Assembly (NCBI RefSeq): GCF_015864825.1
Contig: NZ_JADYWL010000006.1
Span: forward strand, 124,001 to 188,000
Direction of reading: 5' to 3'
Length of the DNA stretch: 64,000 nucleotides
Origin: Psychrobacter sp. NZS113
GTDB lineage: Bacteria; Pseudomonadota; Gammaproteobacteria; Pseudomonadales; Moraxellaceae
Made by a program: the position numbers and the translations under genes. The notes beneath the pieces were generated by a model. It did not search any database, was not told the DNA's origin, and worked only from the letters and a program-made list of their open reading frames with translations. Of this stretch, positions 57,440-64,000 are shown piece after piece (position 1 is the first letter of the stretch; each line of letters starts with the position of its first letter).

Positions 57440-58276
57440 TTATCGTTCTGGACGAATAAATGGCATATGTCTATTCACATCTTTATAGAGTAAGTATCTA
57501 AATGGCCCCGGTCCACCGGCATAACAAGACTGCGGGCAAAATGCGCGCAGCCACATAAAATCACCTGCCTCTACTTCTACCCATTCACCGTTTAAGTGAT
57601 AGACAGCCTTACCCTCTAATACATACAACCCATGTTCCATCACATGCGTTTCATCAAATGGAATCACGCCACCTGGCTGGAAAGTAACGATATTTACATG
57701 CATGTCGTGACGCATATCAGACTGCTCTGTAAACCGAGTGGTTGCCCATACGCCGTCTGTGCCCGGCATCTCAATACCATCTACTTCGTGATCGCTTGTG
57801 ACAAAAGCTTCGGGCGCATCAATACCGTCTACAAACTGATAAGCTTTGCGGATCCAATGAAATTTCACGTGCTTGTCGCTGTTGTTTTTCACCGTCCACT
57901 TACATTCAGGCGGTAAAAACGCATAACCACCCGCTTCCAAATGATGCGCTTCGCCTTCGATGGTAATATCCATTTCACCTTCAACGACAAACAATACCGC
58001 TTCGGCTTTGGCATCCAGTTCAGGCTTCTGAGAGCCACCATTTGGTGCTACTTCAACGATGTATTGTGAGAAGGTCTCTGAAAATCCAGATAATGGACGA
58101 GCAATCACCCACATGCGCATACCTTCCCAAAATGGCAGGTAGCTAATCACAATGTCGGTTAGTACACGTTTGGGAATAATTGCATAAGCTTCAGTGAAGA
58201 TAGCGCGATCGGACAGTAGCTGTGTTTGCGGAGGTAATCCGCCAGTTGGTGCGTAGTAAGTGCTTTTTTTTGACAT
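57440..58276 (-). CDS. allE: (S)-ureidoglycine aminohydrolase AllE
   Basis: Bicupin Mn enzyme that releases ammonia from (S)-ureidoglycine to give ureidoglycolate. 278 residues. Motifs: N-terminal cupin around VLFVVEGEMDITIEGEAHHL and EAGGYAFLPPECKWTVKNNS; C-terminal cupin HVMEHGLYVLEGKAVYHLNG and VEAGDFMWLRAFCPQSCYAG. YAIIPKRVLTDIVISYLPFW is typical of the family. Between this gene and puuE lies a 19-bp tandem repeat array. The enzyme making its substrate (AllC) is not in the window. Confidence 0.94.
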   Translation of the reverse strand: MSKKSTYYAPTGGLPPQTQLLSDRAIFTEAYAIIPKRVLTDIVISYLPFWEGMRMWVIARPLSGFSETFSQYIVEVAPNGGSQKPELDAKAEAVLFVVEGEMDITIEGEAHHLEAGGYAFLPPECKWTVKNNSDKHVKFHWIRKAYQFVDGIDAPEAFVTSDHEVDGIEMPGTDGVWATTRFTEQSDMRHDMHVNIVTFQPGGVIPFDETHVMEHGLYVLEGKAVYHLNGEWVEVEAGDFMWLRAFCPQSCYAGGPGPFRYLLYKDVNRHMPFIRPER

Positions 58277-58299
58277 TACTAATGTTCCTTAATGGTTTT

Positions 58300-58385
58300 G
58301 TGCCGCGATAATGATTGTGTGCGGCGATAATGATGGTGTGCCGCGATAATGATTGTATGCTGCGATAATAATGGTGTGCCGCGCT
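58300..58385. repeat. 19-bp tandem repeat between allE and puuE
   Basis: Four copies of GTGCCGCGATAATGATTGT-like 19-mer (58300, 58319, 58338, 58357), with one to four mismatches between copies, and a partial fifth (GTGCCGCG). The unit is GC/AT mixed and occupies most of the 131-bp spacer, in the untranslated part between two genes of the urate cluster. Confidence 0.92.
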
Positions 58386-58407
58386 AAATAGGTGTCTAAA
58401 CGTAGGT

Positions 58408-59388
58408 TTATAGCCAGTTTGCCGTGTTGTCGGCAGTGGCTGGATGGTTTTTATACCAGTGTTTGGCAATGTCATCGCGGCGGCATACCCACACGTCAGG
58501 TTTGCTAGTGATGTATTGCAAAAACTTTTTGAGGGCGGTAATGCGACCAGCACGGCCAATAATGCGGCAATGCAAACCGATAGTCAGCATTTTAGGTGTA
58601 TGTTCGCCTTCTTCATATAAGGTGTCGAAGCTGTCTTTTAAGTACTGATAAAAAGGTTCAGCGTTGGTAAACCCGGGACTAGATGCAAAGCGCATGTCAT
58701 TGGTTTCTAGCGTATAAGGGATGACCAAATGAGGCTTGCGCGCGATTTTGTTACCGTCTTCTACTTTGACATTGAGCCAGTAGGGCAGTTCATCCGCGTA
58801 AGAGTCAGAGTCATAAATGTAGCCACCTTGTTCAGCGACCAGCTCACGAGTGTTTGGGCTATCGCGGCCAGTGTACCAACCAAGCGGTTGACCACCAATC
58901 ATGCTCTCGAATATCTCAGTAGCACGGCGTACGTGCTCACGCTCGGTTTCGCGGTACATATTCTGATAAGTAATCCAGCGTAGACCGTGACTGGCAATTT
59001 CGTGTCCATCTTCTAATACGCGCTCGATGATATGCGGTGTTTTTTCGGCAGCGGCCGCACAAGTAAAGGTGGTAATAGGCAAACCATACTCTTTAAAGGT
59101 ATCCAATACTCGCCACACACCGACACGACTACCGTACTCGAATGCTGACTCAATCGACTGGTGACGATTGTTAAACTCTGGCGTACCCAAGACGTCAGAT
59201 AAAAAACGTTCTGATTGACCGTCACCATGAATGACACTGTTTTCTGCGCCTTCTTCAATATTTAGGACGAACTGAACAGCGATTTTGGCGCCGCCTGGCC
59301 AGTTGGCCTTTGGCGGGTTACCACCGTAGCCTTTCAAGTCACGAGGGTAAGCGTCTTGATCGAAATCACTGGTTATCTTCTGAGTCAT
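58408..59388 (-). CDS. puuE: Allantoinase PuuE (polysaccharide-deacetylase type)
   Basis: Hydrolyses allantoin to allantoate; the metal-independent PuuE family, unrelated to the amidohydrolase allantoinase AllB. 326 residues. Motifs: YPRDLKGYGGNPPKANWPGG, FVLNIEEGAENSVIHGDGQS, EYGSRVGVWRVLDTFKEYGL, HEIASHGLRWITYQNM, and GRDSPNTRELVAEQGGYIYD. ATG at 59388. The spacing to puuD upstream is 114 bp. Confidence 0.95.
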   Translation of the reverse strand: MTQKITSDFDQDAYPRDLKGYGGNPPKANWPGGAKIAVQFVLNIEEGAENSVIHGDGQSERFLSDVLGTPEFNNRHQSIESAFEYGSRVGVWRVLDTFKEYGLPITTFTCAAAAEKTPHIIERVLEDGHEIASHGLRWITYQNMYRETEREHVRRATEIFESMIGGQPLGWYTGRDSPNTRELVAEQGGYIYDSDSYADELPYWLNVKVEDGNKIARKPHLVIPYTLETNDMRFASSPGFTNAEPFYQYLKDSFDTLYEEGEHTPKMLTIGLHCRIIGRAGRITALKKFLQYITSKPDVWVCRRDDIAKHWYKNHPATADNTANWL

Positions 59389-59502
59389 TGTAAATTATCC
59401 TAAGTAAACGGAAGCCAAATAAGAGTATGCATGTTGCATCATTAGTAATATTTTTAACCGTGTTTTTCGAACAGTCTCATCAATAAGTCACATCGAATGA
59501 CA

Positions 59503-60852
59503 TTACAGACCCGACGCATAAGCCACGAGCTGCTGACGTTCTTCATCCGTCAGTTGAGTGAGATTGCCTAATGGCATATAGCCTGTTTGTACGGCAGTAA
59601 TAATTTTAGCTTTGTGGATTTTCATGTCTGTTGGTGTCTGTAATATAATCCCTGCGGGCGGCGCGGCAAAGCCCTGCTGAGTAGGCTGTGCTGCATGGCA
59701 AGTGCTACAGCGCGTATGCACGACATTCATCATAGCATCGTCAGCACCAGTGGCTACAGAGGCCGTAACTGGTACGACGTCGGTAGTGACACTTTCATTG
59801 GAGACAGCTTCATCAGAAACGGCATCCGTATTCACAGCAGAGCTGGCGACTGCACTCTCAGTAGTTGGTGGTACACTGTCAGATGTTACCGTTTCAGCTG
59901 CGACTGCAGCAGTGGCAACAGGCAACGGCTCAATTGGCTCAGGACGCATCCAAATAATTAATAAAACCGTTAATACAGCAGGGATAACCAAATAGCGCGG
60001 CTTATGATTGTCTAAATGCTTTTGATTAAAGTAATGACGTACGATTGCAGTGATGATACACACAAAGACTAACACCAACCAACCATGAGTATGAGCATAC
60101 ATCATCGGATAGTGGTTGCTAATCATGATAAAAATAAGCGGCAGGGTGAAATAGTTATTCATCAACGAGCGGTTTTTGGCTTGTAGTGCCAAATCGGCTA
60201 CTTCCTTGCCCGGTTTCTCTCCGCGCCTCACGCAATCGACTAGCGCTCGTTGGGCAGGCATGATGCCAAAGAAGACATTCCCTGCCATAACCGTACCTAA
60301 AATGGCACCGATATGGATAAACGATGCACGGTCACTGAATAACTGGTACGAACCCCAGCAAGCGATAATCAATAGGATAAAAATAATGCTACTAAAGATA
60401 AGTGAGTTTTTGCCTAAGTGACTACGGACAATGACTTCATAGATAAAGTAGCTACCGAATAAAAATAATAAGCTGGTCGAGATAGCACCAACACTGCTAC
60501 CAAAGGCAACCTTGCTTGGGTCAATCAGATACGCAGTGGCATTGGCATAGTAGACGATAGACAACATGGCCATACCCGTCAGCCATGTCGTATAAGCTTC
60601 CCATTTAAACCAATGCAACGTTTTGGGCATCTGTTCAGGTTCAAGCTTATATTTGGCAATTTCATAAAAGCCACCGCCATGTACTGCCCATAGGTCACCG
60701 GAAATACCTTTGTCTGTTTTCCATTGTGGTGGCTTACGCAGACTGAGATCTAACCAAACAAAATAAAATGAGGCCCCAATCCATGCTACACCAGCGATGA
60801 CGTGGAACCAGCGGAAAAATAAATTTAACCAGTCGAGATAATAAGCGCCCAT
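59503..60852 (-). CDS. puuD: Urate hydroxylase PuuD with C-terminal cytochrome c domain
   Basis: Membrane-bound urate oxidase that converts urate to 5-hydroxyisourate. 449 residues. Eight membrane segments in residues 10-300 (WFHVIAGVAWIGASFYFVWL; GFYEIAKYKLEPEQMPKTLH; KNRSLMNNYFTLPLIFIMIS). A Val/Thr/Ser/Ala/Glu-rich linker spans about 308-372. A class I cytochrome c follows, with CSTCH haem site and axial Met in GYMPLGNLTQLTDEERQ. The haem domain should pass electrons to the respiratory chain, avoiding peroxide. ATG at 60852. Confidence 0.95.
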   Translation of the reverse strand: MGAYYLDWLNLFFRWFHVIAGVAWIGASFYFVWLDLSLRKPPQWKTDKGISGDLWAVHGGGFYEIAKYKLEPEQMPKTLHWFKWEAYTTWLTGMAMLSIVYYANATAYLIDPSKVAFGSSVGAISTSLLFLFGSYFIYEVIVRSHLGKNSLIFSSIIFILLIIACWGSYQLFSDRASFIHIGAILGTVMAGNVFFGIMPAQRALVDCVRRGEKPGKEVADLALQAKNRSLMNNYFTLPLIFIMISNHYPMMYAHTHGWLVLVFVCIITAIVRHYFNQKHLDNHKPRYLVIPAVLTVLLIIWMRPEPIEPLPVATAAVAAETVTSDSVPPTTESAVASSAVNTDAVSDEAVSNESVTTDVVPVTASVATGADDAMMNVVHTRCSTCHAAQPTQQGFAAPPAGIILQTPTDMKIHKAKIITAVQTGYMPLGNLTQLTDEERQQLVAYASGL

Positions 60853-61013
60853 GTGGCAAGTGTCCTTTTTTACGATGCTCTGTCGTCAGCGTTTTTCGTT
60901 CGATGTACTTTGTTATTTAATATACTGTTTTACTGCGATGTATTGCGATGGATGTGCTCTTGCACCGTCATTTCGTCGTCATGACATCAAATCAAATGCT
61001 ATCTCAAATACAA

Positions 61014-61382
61014 TCACGAGCCGCGATAGGTGCTATAACCATGTGCGCTCAGTAATAGTGGTATGTGGTAATGATTGGCATCACGCACCATAAAATCGAT
61101 GATAACTTGCGGATAAAATGCGCTAATTTGCTGCGTATCAAAGTAAGACTGAGTATCAAAAGTCAGCGTATAACGGCCATGACTCAAATCAGATTCGCTA
61201 CTACTAAGTGTTGAGCCAAATTGCCAGTTGTCAGGAGATACGCGACCATCGGCATTGGTGGTACCGTTTGCCAATAGAACAGCCTCGCCGCTATCGGTAA
61301 TACGATGTAGGGTCACCGCGACATCAGCCGCTGGTTTGCCCAAATGAGTGTCTAAAATATGTGATGAGAGAGTGGCTGACAT
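61014..61382 (-). CDS. uraH: 5-Hydroxyisourate hydrolase UraH (transthyretin-like)
   Basis: Hydrolyses 5-hydroxyisourate to OHCU. 122 residues. Transthyretin-like fold with HILDTHLGKPAADVAVTL at the start, RYTLTFDTQSYF in the middle and the diagnostic C-terminal YRGS that closes the active site. ATG at 61382. Starts 35 bp after uraD and is 161 bp upstream of puuD. Confidence 0.96.
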   Translation of the reverse strand: MSATLSSHILDTHLGKPAADVAVTLHRITDSGEAVLLANGTTNADGRVSPDNWQFGSTLSSSESDLSHGRYTLTFDTQSYFDTQQISAFYPQVIIDFMVRDANHYHIPLLLSAHGYSTYRGS

Positions 61383-61417
61383 AATAACTCCATTTATATA
61401 TGTGATGCATATGAGGT

Positions 61418-61939
61418 TTACTCGGCGCTCAGCAGTTTCTGTAACCGTAAACGCGTGATTTTATTTTGCTCGGCAGCGGCATTGACGAGTTCAGTATCGC
61501 GATTATTTGGTAGCCGTGCTAACAGTAGATCTAGCATTTGCTGAGCGCTTTTACCGGTGGCAAAGACAATAAAGATAAAACCAAATTTATCGAGATAATC
61601 TTGATTTCCTTGTGCCAAAGCCTCAATGACATCGTCTTCAGCATCATTGGCCCCTGATTGCTCATGAGCTGCACTGTCTTGCGTGTTGCGATATTTTTCT
61701 TTTAGCGAATCGACATTACCAATTTGTGGATGCCCATCAAACGCTTCTAGTAGATTCTGCTCATCCGCTTGAGATTGCATCCAAGCATCGTCACTATGAG
61801 CGAGTATGGCAGACATATCGATGAAAGGACGTTTATTTACTAAAGCCTGCGCCCAATCAGTGCTGGTACAACAAGTCAAGAGATGTGAGGTGGCGTCAGC
61901 TGGCGAGAGTTCATTAAATTGCTGTAAAGATAATTTCAC
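61418..61939 (-). CDS. uraD: OHCU decarboxylase UraD
   Basis: Decarboxylates 2-oxo-4-hydroxy-4-carboxy-5-ureidoimidazoline to (S)-allantoin. About 173 residues. Motifs: FNELSPADATSHLLTCCTST, LEAFDGHPQIGNVDSLKEKY (with catalytic His and Pro in GHPQIG), and FGFIFIVFATGKSAQQMLDL. GTG at 61939 is the preferred start: AAAAGGAG lies five to eight bases before it; the frame is open to an ATG at 61987 whose leader crosses that site. First gene of the urate operon and closest to the RutR box. Confidence 0.93.
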   Translation of the reverse strand: MKLSLQQFNELSPADATSHLLTCCTSTDWAQALVNKRPFIDMSAILAHSDDAWMQSQADEQNLLEAFDGHPQIGNVDSLKEKYRNTQDSAAHEQSGANDAEDDVIEALAQGNQDYLDKFGFIFIVFATGKSAQQMLDLLLARLPNNRDTELVNAAAEQNKITRLRLQKLLSAE

Positions 61940-62088
61940 AGTAATCTCCTTTTCATTTAACAATGATAGATTAGAATGGGCGGGCATTGAGTTTATAGCG
62001 ATACGTTAATGCTGCCAGATACAAAATCACATATTGAAATGGTGTTTATCGAATAATAATTGGTTTAATATTACTATTCTGCTCAAAC

Positions 62089-62104
62089 CTGACCATTTGG
62101 TCAA
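62089..62104. promoter_or_regulatory. RutR-type operator CTGACCATTTGGTCAA
   Basis: Matches 15 of 16 positions of the E. coli RutR palindrome TTGACCANNTGGTCAA. It lies 150 bp upstream of uraD and 120 bp upstream of the RutR-like gene, in their shared region. Recognition by that TetR-family protein is inferred from its sequence and position. Confidence 0.85.
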
Positions 62105-62223
62105 CTACTTTATCAGGATATTTTACTTAAGTGGCTTATATTTCATAAAAATTAGAAATTAAATAGAGCTGTTTATTCGAATCCTGCTATCTATTCATCA
62201 TAATAACGACAGGTATAACTCAG

Positions 62224-62889
62224 ATGACCCAAGAGACCGACATAAAGATACAAGAGACGTTTGAGGCGGCGACACCGCACAACCAACAGGGCATTCGTGC
62301 GCACAATCAGGCTGTGATTTTAGCGGCAGCTGAAGAAGAGTTTGTGCTGCAGGGTTTTGGTGGTGCGACGATGCAAAGTATCGCTGATAGAGCTAAGTTG
62401 CCAAAGGCCAATATTCATTATTATTTTAAGAATAAAAAGAACCTGTATCAGATGGTGCTGCACTCTATTATTCAAGAGTGGAACGATGGTTTAGTGACCA
62501 TGACGGTTGATAGTGATCCAAAAGTAGTCATCGAAAAATTTGTTCGTACCAAATTACATCAGGCCTTTGCCAATCCAAATCGACATAAACTGTTTGCGCT
62601 GGAAGTCATCGGCGGTGCACCACATTTGCATAATTTTATGTCGACGACGATGAAAGAGTGGGCGATTGATAAAGCCAAGGTCATGAAAGTCTGGCATGAG
62701 CAAGGTAAAATTGGTATCGCTGACCCATTACAGTTACTGATTTTGATTTGGGCAACGACGCAACGTTATGCTGAGTTTGAAACAGAAATCGTTGGCTTGA
62801 TGGAAAAGACAGATTACGATCAGCAGGACGAAACACGTGCCGCTGACTTTCTGGTGCCGTTTATCCTACGTGGCTGTGGACTTGAATAA
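62224..62889 (+). CDS. rutR: TetR-family regulator, RutR-like
   Basis: 221 residues. N-terminal TetR helix-turn-helix around 35-75 (AVILAAAEEEFVLQGFGGAT; SIADRAKLPKANIHYYFKNK) and a C-terminal TetR_C_13/RutR-type ligand domain (AFANPNRHKLFALEVIGGAP; PLQLLILIWATTQRYAEFET). In E. coli RutR binds uracil or thymine and controls pyrimidine use and some purine genes; here it is divergent from the urate operon, so a purine-linked ligand is equally possible. ATG at 62224. Confidence 0.9.
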   Translation: MTQETDIKIQETFEAATPHNQQGIRAHNQAVILAAAEEEFVLQGFGGATMQSIADRAKLPKANIHYYFKNKKNLYQMVLHSIIQEWNDGLVTMTVDSDPKVVIEKFVRTKLHQAFANPNRHKLFALEVIGGAPHLHNFMSTTMKEWAIDKAKVMKVWHEQGKIGIADPLQLLILIWATTQRYAEFETEIVGLMEKTDYDQQDETRAADFLVPFILRGCGLE

Positions 62890-62924
62890 CGATTGTTTCT
62901 TGCCATTTTTTACGGACGAATTAT

Positions 62925-62966
62925 AAAAAATAACGCTAGTGCACCGATGGTACGCTAGCGTTATTT
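62925..62966. terminator. Bidirectional terminator between rutR-like and permease genes
   Basis: Stem AAAATAACGCTAG...CTAGCGTTATTTT with T-run; separates convergent genes. Confidence 0.92.
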
Positions 62967-62990
62967 TCATTATGGAAGGTTAAATTTTTG

Positions 62991-64000
62991 TCAAAGCGGC
63001 TTTAGGCCATCATCCAAATGCTGCTCTGCTGTATCAAATTCAACACCGTAGTTTTTGGGTAAAATCATATCAAGTGCAATGGCGACGATACCTGACATGG
63101 TCACCGCTGAACCAAAGATATTACGGAATAGCTGCGGTGCTTGTGCGAATACATCAGGAACAAAAGCCACGCCCATTGATAGACCTAGAGAGGTTGCAAT
63201 GATTAAGATATTGCGATGTGTGAAGTTCACTGTTGATAGTATGCGAATACCAGCAGTCGCTACCGTTGCAAACATCAGCAATGTTACGCCACCAATGACG
63301 GGCTTGGGTAACTGGGTAAAGATAGCACCGAGGATAGGAAACATACCCATGGTGAATAAGATAGCGCCGACATAGAAACCAATATAACGGCTGGCAATAC
63401 CTGTCATCTGAATAACACCATTGTTCTGGCTAAAAGTCGTCACTGGGAACGTGTTAAATACGGCTGCAATCAATGAGTTGACACCATCACCTAGTACACC
63501 GCCTTTGATACGTTTTTCGTATACTGGGCCTTTGATTGGCTCACCTGAGATCATCGAAGTCGCTGTCAAATCACCTGATGTCTCAATACTGGTAATGACA
63601 TACATAAAGGCAATAGGAATAAAGGCCTGCCAGTCAAAACCAAAGCCGAACTTGAAAGGCACAGGCATCGTAAATAGAGGCGCTTCAGAGACTAGAGAAA
63701 AATCAATACGTCCCATAAAGACAGCAGCTATCAAACCAAGCATCAACCCAATAAATATCGCACTTGAGCGAATGACTTTATTGTTGACGATACTAATTAA
63801 TACCACACTGACCAACACACCACCGCCTAGTAGTAAGTTTTGCATACTACCAAAGTCTTCAGCACCGACACCGCCTGCCAAATCTGTCAAACCAACCTTA
63901 GTTAACGACAGACCGATAGTCACGATCACACAACCTGTCACGATTGGACTCATCAATGATTTGAGTTTGGTGATGAACTGACTTAAGAAGATTTCGACAA
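62991..64000 (-). CDS. NCS2-family purine permease (urate/xanthine), 5' end outside window
   Basis: Nucleobase:cation symporter-2 permease, proton-driven importer. At least 336 residues of about 450 are present; the reading frame stays open to base 64000, with the N-terminal segments missing. Many membrane segments; the NCS2 signature is in FSQNNGVIQMTGIASRYIG. The upstream FMYVITSIETSGDLTATSMI is the substrate region of the family. Urate or xanthine is the likely cargo given the urate genes. An internal methionine (63956) is only an artefact of the window cut. Confidence 0.92.
   Translation of the reverse strand, partial: VEIFLSQFITKLKSLMSPIVTGCVIVTIGLSLTKVGLTDLAGGVGAEDFGSMQNLLLGGGVLVSVVLISIVNNKVIRSSAIFIGLMLGLIAAVFMGRIDFSLVSEAPLFTMPVPFKFGFGFDWQAFIPIAFMYVITSIETSGDLTATSMISGEPIKGPVYEKRIKGGVLGDGVNSLIAAVFNTFPVTTFSQNNGVIQMTGIASRYIGFYVGAILFTMGMFPILGAIFTQLPKPVIGGVTLLMFATVATAGIRILSTVNFTHRNILIIATSLGLSMGVAFVPDVFAQAPQLFRNIFGSAVTMSGIVAIALDMILPKNYGVEFDTAEQHLDDGLKPL

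Noticed and set aside
58300-58385. CRISPR array
   Set aside because: Units are contiguous with no spacers and there are no cas genes.
62170-62200. tRNA T-loop-like sequence TTCGAATCC
   Set aside because: No cloverleaf arms can be formed around it.

Overview
The window looks like a chromosomal segment of a gammaproteobacterium of the family Moraxellaceae, most probably Psychrobacter. This is inferred from the moderately AT-rich DNA, the uvrA / YajR-type MFS / ssb neighbourhood, the H-NS-like protein of the short-tailed type, the FimX-type protein and the style of the short intergenic repeats. No rRNA, tRNA, CRISPR array, prophage or complete insertion sequence is visible. The mobile-type DNA consists of a 176-bp MITE-like element and at least six copies of an element of about 107 bp.

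Layout. (1) 1-6.2 kb: uvrA (3' end outside the window), yajR-type transporter, DUF3833 lipoprotein, ssb. (2) 7-10.1 kb: an unrecognised gene followed by two BLUF blue-light sensor genes, an H-NS-family gene and a 57-residue membrane protein. (3) 10.4-20.5 kb: TatD-type hydrolase, tcdA, a GAF/hybrid histidine kinase, the efp/epmB pair (translation factor and its modifying enzyme), a large unrecognised protein and a degenerate REC-PAS-GGDEF-EAL protein of FimX type. (4) 20.7-26.3 kb: c-type cytochrome, then MoxR ATPase / DUF58 / transglutaminase (TgpA type), DUF4031. (5) 26.5-38.7 kb: DUF302 lipoprotein, LysR regulator divergent from frmA, DsbA-like protein, nitroreductase, then a molybdenum aldehyde oxidoreductase operon of PaoABC type with its XdhC-type and MocA-type cofactor proteins, and a GNAT acetyltransferase. 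(6) 38.8-42.2 kb: a minus-strand cluster with a Roadblock/LC7 protein, a stand-alone Aer-type PAS protein, a PhnD-like protein without signal peptide, and two uncharacterised proteins, one with a Roadblock-like C-terminal half. Three of its four gaps carry the 107-bp element. (7) 42.9-52.5 kb: histidine utilisation, hutUHGI on minus, hutC plus a three-gene polar amino acid ABC transporter on plus, with a perfect palindromic operator between. (8) 52.6-56.5 kb: EamA transporter, trpG, trpE, trpR. (9) 56.7-64 kb: urate catabolism uraD-uraH-puuD-puuE-allE-allA, a divergent RutR-like TetR regulator with a near-perfect RutR box in the shared promoter region, and a NCS2 urate/xanthine-type permease cut by the window end.

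How the parts work together. The hut genes convert histidine to glutamate in four steps, with HutC sensing urocanate and the ABC transporter probably importing histidine or a related amino acid. The urate cluster takes urate to ureidoglycolate and then glyoxylate plus urea, apart from allantoate amidohydrolase, which is not in the window. The two nitrogen-salvage clusters lie about 8 kb apart, separated by trp genes. The BLUF pair and the Roadblock/PAS/PhnD-like cluster are the most likely places for undescribed signalling biology; their partners and outputs cannot be read from sequence alone.
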